From Sphingobacterium spiritivorum ATCC 33861 (GTDB lineage Bacteria > Bacteroidota > Bacteroidia > Sphingobacteriales > Sphingobacteriaceae), in the NCBI RefSeq assembly GCF_000143765.1, contig NZ_GL379770.1, positions 1,142,903 through 1,206,902 of the forward strand: 64,000 bases of DNA, read 5' to 3'. The stretch's first letter is position 1. Every line of letters begins with the position of its first letter. Positions 44,735 to 54,482 of the stretch are shown here, piece by piece. Both the position numbers and the translations under genes were made by a program. A model generated the notes under the pieces. It was not told the origin of the DNA. It did not search any database and saw nothing but the letters and a program-made list of their open reading frames with translations.

Positions 44735-46105
44735 ATGACCTTAAATGATACCTTAATAGCCGCTCACCATTCTTTTACAGGCTACTTTGGAGTGGCTGAA
44801 TGCGATATTACCCCACCACTGGATATCTATGCACGCAACTGGGGTGCTGCACCATCTGATCAGGCTTCCGGATTACACCGGCCATTGCTGATGCAGTGTG
44901 TACTGTTTCAGACGGAGGATGAAATTTCTCTTGTAATGATCACTGCGGATCTGGGCTGGTGGAAAAATGAACCGGATGAACGAAACCTGCGTCATTATAT
45001 CCTGCAGCAAACAGATCTTCAGGAGGAACAGCTGTTGTTTTGCCTTTCACATACCCATTCGGGACCTGTTATATGTACTGCGGATGCCGATAAACCGGGA
45101 GGAGAATATATCCGGCCTTATCTGGAATCTCTGGCTGTACAGTCTGTAGAACTGATTCAGCAGGCTCAGCATAATCTGATAGCCGGAACACTCACCTGGA
45201 CCTATGGAAAATGTGACCTTGCTAAAAAACGTGACTTAAAAATTGATGACTCCTATCTGATCGGATACAATCCATCCGATCGGGCAGATGATACCGTATT
45301 GGTGGGCTGTATCAGAGATAACGCAAATCAGACTTTGGCAACATTAGTCAACTACGCCTGCCATCCCACAACATTTGCACATGAAAACAGGCTGTTATCT
45401 CCTGATTTTGTAGGTGCCATGCGTGAAGAAGTAACCTCAAAGACAGGTGGAATCTGTATGTTTTTACAGGGAGCATCAGGAGATCTGGCACCTATGGAAC
45501 AGTATGTTTCAGATCCGGCAATTGTAGACCGGCATGGCCGGAGACTTGGTTTTGCGGTCTTGTCTGCTCTTGAATCGCTGCCTGCTAATAACCAGGGATT
45601 ATATTTTAAGGAAGCACTGGTTTCGGGCGCACCGCTGGCTCTCTGGAAAACCTGTGATCTGCCTCCTCATCAACTTCTGACAAAGAAAATAGTAGAAGTC
45701 GTTGTCGATTATAAAAAACTTCCTACTGTAGCGGAAATTACAGCCGAGTATGAGGCTTGTACAGACCGGGTGCTGAAAGACAGGCTTTGGCGCAAACTGA
45801 ATACACGTAAAAGTATAGGCGATCAGAAGCAGGCTGTTATCCGATTGTGGGTATGGCAATTAGGCAATAGTGTCATCGTCGGGCAGGCAAACGAAGCATA
45901 TTCCATTATACAGGAGCAGATACGCGCAGCATTTCCGGACAAATCCGTTGCTTTTATCAATATTGCTAACGGTTATGTCGGCTATTTGCCTCCGGCCGAA
46001 CTCTACGGGCTTGATATCTATGCCGTCTGGCAAACACCATATGCACAAGGAAGTCTGGAAATATTAATTAACAAAACTATTCAAGCCATTCAAGAATTAA
46101 AGTAG
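44735..46105 (+). CDS. Neutral ceramidase-like hydrolase without export signal
   Basis: 456 residues. The first ~230 match the neutral/alkaline ceramidase N-terminal domain: GVAECDITPP, the zinc site SHTHSGP at 105-111 and NYACHPTTF. There is no signal peptide, unlike true exported ceramidases, and the domain set is shorter. The family fold also includes amidases and other hydrolases, so in this operon it could cleave an amide or ester of the sugar acid. It is the fourth gene. Its stop abuts the next start. Confidence 0.85.
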   Translation: MTLNDTLIAAHHSFTGYFGVAECDITPPLDIYARNWGAAPSDQASGLHRPLLMQCVLFQTEDEISLVMITADLGWWKNEPDERNLRHYILQQTDLQEEQLLFCLSHTHSGPVICTADADKPGGEYIRPYLESLAVQSVELIQQAQHNLIAGTLTWTYGKCDLAKKRDLKIDDSYLIGYNPSDRADDTVLVGCIRDNANQTLATLVNYACHPTTFAHENRLLSPDFVGAMREEVTSKTGGICMFLQGASGDLAPMEQYVSDPAIVDRHGRRLGFAVLSALESLPANNQGLYFKEALVSGAPLALWKTCDLPPHQLLTKKIVEVVVDYKKLPTVAEITAEYEACTDRVLKDRLWRKLNTRKSIGDQKQAVIRLWVWQLGNSVIVGQANEAYSIIQEQIRAAFPDKSVAFINIANGYVGYLPPAELYGLDIYAVWQTPYAQGSLEILINKTIQAIQELK

Positions 46106-47671
46106 ATGAAATTAGAGTTAATAGACATTACGATTTTTGTAGTTTACATTCTTGGTATACTATTTCTGGGTCTTTACGCTTCCAAATTCAATACCCAGAC
46201 AAAAAGAGATTATTTTTTGGCAGGTGATAAACTACCCTGGTGGATGATCGGCGGAAGTATTATAGCCGCCAATATCAGCAGCCACCATCTGGTAGGAGCT
46301 ATGGGCGCAGCATACAGCAGAGGATTTGTAGCTATTACGTTGGAATGGGGGGCAATACTGATTGGTTTCAATGCATTATTGTGGGTTTTTCTTCCTTTTT
46401 ATCTTAGAAACGGATTCTATACGATTCCGGAATATCTTCAGAAGCGATTCGGGAAAGCTACACGAGCCGTCTATTCGATACTTATTCTGTTTACCTATAT
46501 TTTTGTAGAGATAGGAGCCGTTCTTTTTCTGGGTGCTCTTTCCTTGTATGCACTATTCGGAGTCCCTATTTTGTACAGTGTATTCGGACTGGCTGTACTG
46601 ACCGGAGTGTATACCATTCTGGGCGGGTTGCGGGCCGTGATCTGGACTGAAATGGTACAGTTAGTTGTATTAGTGGCAGGAGGTATTATATTAACCTTCG
46701 CAACAGTTAAAGAAGCAGGAGGTGTGCAGGCGGTATGGGATTCAAGCCGGGACTGGAAAATGTTCTATCCGGCTGATGATCCGGATTTTCCGTGGACCAT
46801 GTATCTGGGCGGACTCTTATGTATCAGTGTATTCTATTGTGCTACAAATCAGTTTATCGTACAGCGTGTGCTGGCAGCCAAGAATGAATGGCATGGCCGT
46901 ATGGGCGTGATTTTTGGCAACTACCTTAAATTTCTGGTTCCCCTGATTATCACTGTTCCTGCTTTGGTGGCACCGGTTTTTCTGCCTCATCTCGATAAAC
47001 CGGATTTATTGTTTGCCACTCTGGTAGAAAAGCTACTGCCGACAGGGTTGATAGGTTTAGTAATGGCAGGACTTATTTCAGCTATTATGTCTCATATTTC
47101 AGGAGCTATCAACTCGTGTACAACCATTATGACGGTAGATATTTATCTGGAATATTTTAATAAAAATGCAACAGATAAACAGGCTGTTACTTTCGGGCGT
47201 AGATCCGGAGTAGCCATTATTCTGGTAGGTATTCTGAGTTCAATCTTATTAATCAGCTATTCAGATAAGCCGGTATTTCTTTACCTTATGAATTTGTATG
47301 GTTTATTTACACCGGGTATAGCTACCATGTTTTTAATGGGGATTTTCTGGAAAAGAACAACTTCTTCAGGAGCCCTGACAGCAGGATTGCTCACTATTCC
47401 GCTATCCCTGATACTGGAGTTTTTATTACCCGAAATGCCGTTTTTCAACAGAACTGGAATTGTTTTCTGGACCTGCATGATCGCTTCTGTGTTGGTCAGT
47501 TTGCTGACTAAACCTGTGCCGGAAGAAGAGCTGAAAGGATTAATATGGAATAAAGACAGTCTTCAACTGCCGGAATCCGAAAGACTGCGTAACAAGGGTA
47601 TTCGAAATCCATTCTATTGGTGGTTGCTGATCACGGTAATTGTACTCTATTTTTACATCAGATATCATTAA
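46106..47671 (+). CDS. Sodium/solute symporter (SSS family)
   Basis: 521 residues, about thirteen to fourteen spans. SSS marks include a first span of FVVYILGILFLGLYAS, ISSHHLVGAMGAAYSRG and a Na+-binding region around GLISAIMSHISGAINS. The solute is probably a monosaccharide, sugar acid or small oligosaccharide made by the lyase, carried from periplasm to cytoplasm. Adjoins the hydrolase gene with no gap and ends the operon, with a terminator 30 bp later. Confidence 0.92.
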   Translation: MKLELIDITIFVVYILGILFLGLYASKFNTQTKRDYFLAGDKLPWWMIGGSIIAANISSHHLVGAMGAAYSRGFVAITLEWGAILIGFNALLWVFLPFYLRNGFYTIPEYLQKRFGKATRAVYSILILFTYIFVEIGAVLFLGALSLYALFGVPILYSVFGLAVLTGVYTILGGLRAVIWTEMVQLVVLVAGGIILTFATVKEAGGVQAVWDSSRDWKMFYPADDPDFPWTMYLGGLLCISVFYCATNQFIVQRVLAAKNEWHGRMGVIFGNYLKFLVPLIITVPALVAPVFLPHLDKPDLLFATLVEKLLPTGLIGLVMAGLISAIMSHISGAINSCTTIMTVDIYLEYFNKNATDKQAVTFGRRSGVAIILVGILSSILLISYSDKPVFLYLMNLYGLFTPGIATMFLMGIFWKRTTSSGALTAGLLTIPLSLILEFLLPEMPFFNRTGIVFWTCMIASVLVSLLTKPVPEEELKGLIWNKDSLQLPESERLRNKGIRNPFYWWLLITVIVLYFYIRYH

Positions 47672-47700
47672 CAAAATCACAATCAAGTATAAAGACTATC

Positions 47701-47738
47701 CCGGATCTCTGTATTCTTTTCAGAGTCCGGTTTTTTTT
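47701..47738 (+). terminator. Terminator of the catabolic operon
   Basis: CCGGA/TCCGG and CTCTG/CAGAG stems separated by one bulged T, a ten-base loop and an eight-T tail. Confidence 0.85.
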
Positions 47739-47861
47739 ATACTATTTCAATTCATATAAACTGTTTTTACCGTATTCTCATTATATTGGGTAAATAGGGA
47801 AGTGTAGCTATGTTCAAAACAGAGATAAGCTTTTTTAAACCGATAGTAAAAAGAATGAGAA

Positions 47862-49154
47862 ATGATTAAATTATTGCGTTTTATCGATCTGCATAACGGA
47901 GAAGATGCTAAGGAAAAAGTATTGGAAAATGTAACCTCCAATATTTCTTTCAGGGGTTCTAATCTCTGGATATTGGCCTGCGCTATTGTTGTGGCTTCTG
48001 TGGGGTTGAATGTGAATTCTACAGCGGTGATTATAGGTGCGATGTTGATTTCTCCTCTGATGGGACCTATCGTAGGAGCCGGATTTGCATTAGGAACTTA
48101 TGATTTTGCATTGCTGAAAAAATCGCTCAAAAACTTGCTGATAGCAACACTGGTCAGTCTTTCTGTCTCTTTTATTTATTTTTTGCTCAGCCCGTTTAAA
48201 GATGCACAATCCGAATTACTGGCCCGTACGTCCCCGAATATTTATGATGTACTCATTGCTTTCTTCGGTGGACTGGTCGGAGTGATTGCCATTACAAGAG
48301 TAGAAAAAGGAAATCCTATACCCGGAGTGGCAATCGCTACAGCTTTGATGCCTCCGCTGTGTACAGCAGGTTATGGTCTGGCAATAGGCAATCTGTCTTA
48401 CTTTGCAGGAGCACTCTACCTGTATTCCATAAATTGCTTTTTTATCTGTATCTCGACATTTTTTATTGTTAAGTATCTGAAGTATCCGAAAGTAAAATTT
48501 GTGGATAAAGGCAGAGAGAAAAGAATTACACGAACGATCACTTTATTGATAATGGTGATGATAATACCGAGTTTCTATCTGGCCTATGTACTTTTGCAGC
48601 AAAAGAAATACACCCAGTTAGTCGATCATTTTATCAATACCGAATTAGTGCAAAAAGGATATACTGTAGTCTATGAAAAGACATCGTTCAACAGCAATCC
48701 TAAAAAAATAGAACTGGCTTTTCTGTCCCGGAAATTTACTCCTGAAGAAATAAAGAAACTTAATCTGAGTTTGTCCGGCTATGGTATCTTCAATACGCAA
48801 TTGATTATTCGTCAGGATAGTACCGATCTCAAGAAAGATATTTTAGAGGAGATCAACAAACGCTCTGAAAACCTGTCACAAAAAGATATTGCTATTCGTA
48901 ACCTGAACAATGAGCTGGCAATGTATAAGTTTGATGATCCGAAATTGATCAATGAAATTGATATTCTGTTTCCGGAAATAAAAGTCTATTCCGTAGGTAA
49001 GCAACTTCACGTGATTCGTCAGGATAGCACAGTAGTCAATACGGTGTTACTATACGAAGCCGAATCGCCTTTGTCTGATGAAAATAAATCCAAATTGCAG
49101 ACCTGGCTGGGGAGCAGAATCAACGATCCCCATATTGAGATCGTAAGACGATAA
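47862..49154 (+). CDS. DUF389 membrane protein
   Basis: 430 residues. The N-terminal half is the DUF389 membrane domain with the signatures AVIIGAMLISPLMGPIVGAG and IPGVAIATALMPPLCTAGYG, six spans in all. The C-terminal ~200 residues are soluble and beta-alpha with two similar segments (YEKTSFNSNPKKIELAFL and YSVGKQLHVIRQDST). Function unknown. The family is sometimes linked to ion or metabolite transport. Single gene. Confidence 0.87.
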   Translation: MIKLLRFIDLHNGEDAKEKVLENVTSNISFRGSNLWILACAIVVASVGLNVNSTAVIIGAMLISPLMGPIVGAGFALGTYDFALLKKSLKNLLIATLVSLSVSFIYFLLSPFKDAQSELLARTSPNIYDVLIAFFGGLVGVIAITRVEKGNPIPGVAIATALMPPLCTAGYGLAIGNLSYFAGALYLYSINCFFICISTFFIVKYLKYPKVKFVDKGREKRITRTITLLIMVMIIPSFYLAYVLLQQKKYTQLVDHFINTELVQKGYTVVYEKTSFNSNPKKIELAFLSRKFTPEEIKKLNLSLSGYGIFNTQLIIRQDSTDLKKDILEEINKRSENLSQKDIAIRNLNNELAMYKFDDPKLINEIDILFPEIKVYSVGKQLHVIRQDSTVVNTVLLYEAESPLSDENKSKLQTWLGSRINDPHIEIVRR

Positions 49155-49157
49155 AAA

Positions 49158-49193
49158 CAAATGGCCTTCATTTCTGATAATGAAGGCCATTTG
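49158..49193. terminator. Bidirectional terminator (DUF389 / NhaA)
   Basis: 15-bp arms CAAATGGCCTTCATT and complement. The minus strand continues TTTTTAT, so it is strongest for nhaA. Confidence 0.88.
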
Positions 49194-49217
49194 CTTGTTA
49201 TATTTAAGCAACAATCA

Positions 49218-50393
49218 TTAATTCACTGCTGTCTTCTTACTTGCTGATGATAGTACGAGATATCCCAGTAGTCCGGATACTAATGAACCAATTAAAACTG
49301 CAAATTTAGCTTCATCAATTAAGAGCTGATCATCAAAGGACAGGATAGAAATAAAGATAGACATGGTAAATCCTATACCTGCCAGGAGGCCTGTTCCGGT
49401 GATGTGCATCCAGTTTGCATTTTCCGGCAGACTGCTTATTTTCAGTTTGGTTGAAATGTAGCACGTCGTCAGGATACCGACAGTCTTACCGACAATCAAT
49501 CCGGCAATAATACCTACTCCCAATGCAGAAGTAAGACCAGCAATCATTTCCTGATGGATGGTAATATTAGTATTGGCCAACGCAAATAGCGGAATAATAA
49601 TAAAGTTGACGGGATTTGTCAGGGCATGTTCCAGTTTTTCAAGAGGAGATTCCTGCGCATCCGGTGTGGTAGGCAAAGTCATTGCCACCAAAACTCCGGC
49701 AATAGTGGCGTGTATCCCGGAATGGTGGATGAAATACCATATAAAGATACCCGGTATAAGATAAGCCCAGATGCTTTTGACACCAAATCTGTTGAAAGCT
49801 AATAATACAATGAATATACCTAAGGCATACATGAGATATGTGAAATGCAGATCTCCGGAATAAAAAACGGCTATAACAAGGATGGCCAGCAGGTCATCTA
49901 CAATAGCCAGGGCGGCCAGAAAAATCTTTAAACTCGCAGGGACCTTTTTTCCCAGCATCGTTACAACCGCTAATGCAAATGCAATATCTGTCGCCATCGG
50001 GATACCCCATCCGTGTTGGGTAACTTCACCAAGATTGATCACTGTGTATATAGCTGCCGGAAGTAATGCGCCACCGATGGCGGCAAGAATAGGCAGTATC
50101 GCTTTTTTCGGAGATGATAACTCGCCTTCTACCAGTTCCCTTTTGATTTCCAGACCAACCAGTAAAAAGAAAATTGCCATCAAACCGTCATTGATCCACA
50201 GGAGGACGGAATACTTTAGCTGTACAGCCTCACTTTCATAACCGATATGATAATTGAGAATACCCGATAGCTTGTCTGCCAAGGGCGAATTGGCTATAAT
50301 CAAAGAGATAATAACACAGGCAAAAAGTATAATTCCCCCGGCTGTACTGGACTTCAAAAATTGCTTGAAAATATTCAGATTAATAAGTTTCAT
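49218..50393 (-). CDS. nhaA: Na+/H+ antiporter NhaA
   Basis: 391 residues, twelve spans. The paired aspartates of the ion site are in LAIVDDLLAIL, and the fourth-span Asp is in PMATDIAFALAVV. WINDGLMAIFFLLVGLEIKRE is the conserved dimer/second-span segment. Exports Na+ in exchange for H+ and supports growth at alkaline pH or in salt. Length matches the family. Monocistronic. Confidence 0.95.
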   Translation of the reverse strand: MKLINLNIFKQFLKSSTAGGIILFACVIISLIIANSPLADKLSGILNYHIGYESEAVQLKYSVLLWINDGLMAIFFLLVGLEIKRELVEGELSSPKKAILPILAAIGGALLPAAIYTVINLGEVTQHGWGIPMATDIAFALAVVTMLGKKVPASLKIFLAALAIVDDLLAILVIAVFYSGDLHFTYLMYALGIFIVLLAFNRFGVKSIWAYLIPGIFIWYFIHHSGIHATIAGVLVAMTLPTTPDAQESPLEKLEHALTNPVNFIIIPLFALANTNITIHQEMIAGLTSALGVGIIAGLIVGKTVGILTTCYISTKLKISSLPENANWMHITGTGLLAGIGFTMSIFISILSFDDQLLIDEAKFAVLIGSLVSGLLGYLVLSSASKKTAVN

Positions 50394-50465
50394 ACTTCAA
50401 ATCTACAATTTTCAAATGTAAAACAGGGCGAAAAATGGCTAATAATGCCGTTTTTGCAGGTATGT

Positions 50466-51497
50466 TTAGCCAGACGTGGACTCCCGGATAATCAATTGAG
50501 TGTCTAATTCAATACGCTCGATATGGATAGCATAGTTCTTTCTTTTCTTATCCAGCATTTCGATGATTTTGCGTGCTCCCAGCCGGCCCATTTCTGCCGC
50601 AGGCTGGTAGATACAGGACAAAGACGGGTAAAATGAACTGGAATAGGTGGAGTTGGAAAATCCGATCAGCGCTACGTCTTCAGGTATTCTGAGTCCCATA
50701 TCTTTTAGGATACCACTCATCTTATTGGTCAGAAGATCAGTAGCTGTAAATATGGCGTTGGGTTTTGTCTTTGTCGCAAACAGTGCTGATAATCTGGTTT
50801 TGATCTCTTCTTCCAGTTTGCTTTTGTCCTGCAGGTCAAAGTCCAGAATATAACCTGACTTTACAGGGATTTTGTTTTTCCGCAGACAGTCTTTGAAGCC
50901 ATTGAGCCGTTCCCGTATTACCCCGGCATTTCGGCCGGTGACATGCACGATCCTTTTATGTCCCAGGTCCACCAGGTGCTGGGTAGCATCATAGGAGCCT
51001 TCAAAATTCTTAACCCCGATTTTGTTTGATTTAAGTCTGTTGTTGATGCGGTCTACTACTACAATCGGAAAACTAGTGTCATGCAACCTTTGCAAATAGT
51101 CGATATTGGGAGTGTTTGCGATAGGAGAGATGATAATTCCATCTACTCCTCTTGAATTGAGGATGTCTATACATTTGCGTTCCCGCTGTACATTTTCCTT
51201 ACTCTGCATAATGACCAGCGTAAAATCCGTCTCTACGATTACTTCATCAATTCCTTCCAGTAATTGAGAAAAAAAAGAATTTCCAATAGTAGATACTATG
51301 ACGCCAATGATATTACTCCTCCCTGTTCTCAGGCTTCGCGCTGAAGAATTGGATTGAAAGTTGTTTTTTTCGGCATATTCGCAGATCATTCGTTTGGTGT
51401 CTTTATTGACCTCATGACTGTCTGATAATGCTTTAGAAACAGTGGAAATAGATTTATTTACCGCCAGAGCAATATCCTGGATAGTGATTTTTTTCAT
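50466..51497 (-). CDS. LacI-family transcriptional regulator
   Basis: 343 residues. The HTH ITIQDIALAVNKSISTVSKA is followed by the hinge SSARSLRTGRSNIIGVIV and a periplasmic-binding-protein-like sensor (GVDGIIISPIANTPN, FTATDLLTNKMSG). Known members bind sugars and repress sugar genes. No sugar operon is adjacent and no LacI-type operator was identified, so its target may lie elsewhere. Divergent from the AraC gene. Confidence 0.9.
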   Translation of the reverse strand: MKKITIQDIALAVNKSISTVSKALSDSHEVNKDTKRMICEYAEKNNFQSNSSARSLRTGRSNIIGVIVSTIGNSFFSQLLEGIDEVIVETDFTLVIMQSKENVQRERKCIDILNSRGVDGIIISPIANTPNIDYLQRLHDTSFPIVVVDRINNRLKSNKIGVKNFEGSYDATQHLVDLGHKRIVHVTGRNAGVIRERLNGFKDCLRKNKIPVKSGYILDFDLQDKSKLEEEIKTRLSALFATKTKPNAIFTATDLLTNKMSGILKDMGLRIPEDVALIGFSNSTYSSSFYPSLSCIYQPAAEMGRLGARKIIEMLDKKRKNYAIHIERIELDTQLIIRESTSG

Positions 51498-51844
51498 CTG
51501 TATGTGAATTGTCTTTAAACAGAACTGAAACTGTCATCTTTTTTACCTCAGCCCTAGGGTTTTCGTGTTTAACAGTAAAAACTTATGTTTCTAATGAATG
51601 AAAAGGATTTAAAAATATGATGGTTTCACGAGAAATAAAACAAACTGACCTTAAATCTATGCATTTTGTAACGAATTTTCAAGATAAACCCCTTTTATTC
51701 TGCTATTAAAACAGAAGTAAACTTTTAAGAGCTTCTCTTAGAAGTAACCGGAAAATATGACGGGTATGTACAACACCTGTAAAATGAAATCTGTATTGTG
51801 TGTGAATTTTAGAAATGTATTGTTTGAATTGTGTAAATTAGGCT
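51498..51844. other. 347-bp divergent gap (LacI / AraC genes)
   Basis: AT-rich. One small inverted repeat TAAGAG-CTT-CTCTTA at 51726-51740. No promoter match of good quality and no supported open frame seen. Confidence 0.4.
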
Positions 51845-52756
51845 ATGAATAAAAGTGAGAGTATTTCCGAATTTTATGCCCGTGTTCCGCAAGTCAGCAG
51901 GGAGCTGCTGCCGGAGGCACAGTCAGCCGGTGTCGGGCACTTTAATGTGTTCACACGTGATGCCTGTTCATTTCTTGCACCCTACAGCCGCAGGGATTTC
52001 TTTAAGGTCTCTTATATTATCGGAAAGGGACGTCTCTATTTTGCGGATCAGTGGATTTATATAGATAAACCTGCGTTGCTTCTTTCCAACCCTAAAGTAC
52101 CTTATGCATGGGAAGCTGAATCAATGGATCAGAAAGGCTGGTTTTGTCTATTTACAGACAGCTTTCTAAATCACGATGAAAAGTTCAAATTCTTTCAGCA
52201 GACGCCTCTTTTTCAGACGCATATTCACCCTGTTTTTTTTCCGGACGAAGTTCAGCAACAAGAGATTTCAGCGATTTTCAAACGCATGCTGGTAGAAATA
52301 AATTCCGGATATCTCCATAAATATGATGTTTTGAGAAGTTATCTGCATGTACTGGTACACGAAGCATTAAAGATTCAACCCCCTGATACATTTGTCAAAC
52401 ATAAAGATGCGTCTGCCCGTATTACTCAGTTATTTCTGGAACTATTGGAAAGGCAGTTTCCTATAGATACGCCTGAATTCAGACTGCAACTTCATACACC
52501 CAAGGAATTTGCTGCCTGTCTTTCCGTTCATGTCAATCACCTGAATCGATCTGTCAAGAAAGAAACGGGAAAGACAACCGGTGAACTTATTGCAACTCGT
52601 ATTCTCGCAGAAGGAAAAGCATTGTTGCAGCATTCCAACTGGTCGATTTCAGAAATTGCATACAGCCTTGGTTTTGAATCTCCGGCATATTTTACCAATT
52701 TCTTTAAAAAATATCAGCAACAATCCCCGTTGGAATACAGAAAAAACTTTGTTTGA
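51845..52756 (+). CDS. AraC-family transcriptional regulator
   Basis: 303 residues. A cupin-type N-terminal sensor (FKVSYIIGKGRLYFADQWIY, SNPKVPYAWEAES) and a C-terminal two-HTH domain (KEFAACLSVHVNHLNRSVK and ISEIAYSLGFESPAYFTNFF, then SPLEYRKNFV). Ligand and targets unknown. Single gene with a 167-bp gap after it. Confidence 0.9.
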   Translation: MNKSESISEFYARVPQVSRELLPEAQSAGVGHFNVFTRDACSFLAPYSRRDFFKVSYIIGKGRLYFADQWIYIDKPALLLSNPKVPYAWEAESMDQKGWFCLFTDSFLNHDEKFKFFQQTPLFQTHIHPVFFPDEVQQQEISAIFKRMLVEINSGYLHKYDVLRSYLHVLVHEALKIQPPDTFVKHKDASARITQLFLELLERQFPIDTPEFRLQLHTPKEFAACLSVHVNHLNRSVKKETGKTTGELIATRILAEGKALLQHSNWSISEIAYSLGFESPAYFTNFFKKYQQQSPLEYRKNFV

Positions 52757-52923
52757 TTAATGTAAGTTGCATTCTTGCTGATAAAAGGCGGTTTTCATTG
52801 TGAAGAAGGGTTTTAAAGGAAATTAGATCTGATGAAATTGTATCAGAGATTTTTGCGTAGTTTTATGAGATATAAATAGCGTTATTCCCGGATAATAAGG
52901 ATGAATATATTAAAGATCAATAG

Positions 52924-53601
52924 ATGAAAAATTTATTCAAGGCAATAAGAAATAGAAACATTGGCGAAGTCTCCGGAATTATAGATAAGAATCCGGCATT
53001 GATAAATGTTGTTGCAAAAGGCATATCAAAAAAAGACGATGGCGAAATTCCATTACAAACTGCTATCAAGACTGATAATTATGAAATTGCCGAATTACTT
53101 ATTAAACGGGGAGCAAATATAAAATTTGGGGAAACAGAAAGTGAAAATCAGGAATGGCGAAAACCGGTCTTACATTTTGCAATTTCGGCCGTTGTTCACA
53201 ATTCCAGATTTGCCATTTATATACCTAAGTACAGCAGCCAGAATAAATCAGGGTTTTTAGGTTTATTTAAAAAGGATCAATGGAAGATACAACCAGAACA
53301 CACTGTAAATTACCGGAAAGCAATTGAACTATTACAATTGATTATCACACAAGGTGCGGATATTAATGCAACTGACAGTTATGGAATTGGTGCTGTTGAA
53401 GTACTGTGTAATGAAATTGAGAATGTTCAGCCGGATCGTTCAAAACCATTGACTCAGGAAAGTATAGATGACTTATATCCGGTTTTTGAATTAATAAAAG
53501 CGACAAAAATCAGCGATTTTAACTTACCAAGTAAAAGAGGAAATACTATTTATGATAACTATAAGCATACAATCGACCAGATTATCCTGAATAAGAAGTA
53601 G
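52924..53601 (+). CDS. Ankyrin-repeat protein
   Basis: 225 residues, no export signal. At least two to three ankyrin units: IPLQTAIKTDNYEIAELLIK followed by RGANIK, KPVLHFAISAV, and LLQLIITQGADINATDSYG. The insert SRFAIYIPKYSSQNKSGFLG (about residues 98-117) is outside the repeat pattern. Ankyrin units mediate protein binding. The partner is unknown. First of a block of AT-rich genes. Confidence 0.8.
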   Translation: MKNLFKAIRNRNIGEVSGIIDKNPALINVVAKGISKKDDGEIPLQTAIKTDNYEIAELLIKRGANIKFGETESENQEWRKPVLHFAISAVVHNSRFAIYIPKYSSQNKSGFLGLFKKDQWKIQPEHTVNYRKAIELLQLIITQGADINATDSYGIGAVEVLCNEIENVQPDRSKPLTQESIDDLYPVFELIKATKISDFNLPSKRGNTIYDNYKHTIDQIILNKK

Positions 53602-53666
53602 AAACTCTGAGAAAGAGACTTCAAATTGTTATTTATTATCTTTTCTCAAAATTTATCAATAGCCAG

Positions 53667-54413
53667 ATGAAAATCCTTGAATTAGTTTTACTGTTGTCGC
53701 TATTCAGTAGTCAGGTTTTTGCGCAAAAAACTCAGGAAGATCTTCTGATTGAATCTTTTGTTGATACGCATACGGATGATAAGGAAAAATTTTCGCATCA
53801 ACTCCGGTCTGCACTTGAAAATCATGATATAAAGACATTCAAAAATTTTGAAAGAGTTTTAGACAGTTTAAATTCAACGTTGACAATAAAGAATTCTGAA
53901 AAAGGGGATTATGAATTATTTACTTTAGCAAATGGTTTGGATCATTGGAGCTATATCCTTAAAAATAAGGTAATCATAAATCAATCAGAAATGACTTTTG
54001 ATTATTTTTATGACATTCACAATCTGCCAAATGGGGAATATCTGCTTATAAAAAGAAGCGATGACATGTCTTTCTCCTGTTCTGAGGCCTTTATTTATAA
54101 TGGCAATATAAAGTATGACTATTCTGATGTATCTGCTAATGAGGCGTATGGAAAGAAAGTATTGTCGGTTTGCAGCTGGACAAATGTGGATGAGAGTTTT
54201 CCTGGTAAAATTGACGCAGAAACAGGACTTCAGACGATCGAAGGCGGATTAAAAACTTATGAGCCTGTAAAAATTGAATTTGATCCGAAAAACAACCTTA
54301 TTTTTTACTCTTTTTACCGGATAAAAGACGGACGAAAAATAACAAGAAAGGCAAAATACAGGAATTCTGATTTTAAAATTAAAAGCTATGATGCACGAAC
54401 CTTCGAAGAATAA
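53667..54413 (+). CDS. Secreted protein of unknown function
   Basis: 248 residues with a Sec signal peptide (ILELVLLLSLFSSQVFAQ). The mature protein mixes helices and strands and is Lys/Asp-rich. No recognised domain. The segment FSCSEAFIYNGNIKYDYS and a second Cys at VLSVCSW could form a disulfide. Lies 65 bp after the ankyrin gene on the same strand. Confidence 0.65.
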   Translation: MKILELVLLLSLFSSQVFAQKTQEDLLIESFVDTHTDDKEKFSHQLRSALENHDIKTFKNFERVLDSLNSTLTIKNSEKGDYELFTLANGLDHWSYILKNKVIINQSEMTFDYFYDIHNLPNGEYLLIKRSDDMSFSCSEAFIYNGNIKYDYSDVSANEAYGKKVLSVCSWTNVDESFPGKIDAETGLQTIEGGLKTYEPVKIEFDPKNNLIFYSFYRIKDGRKITRKAKYRNSDFKIKSYDARTFEE

Positions 54414-54482
54414 AAATACTTTAAAATAAGTGTTTACCGCTCTTCTCTATATGAACTGGCAATAAATTGGAAAACAAGCAAC

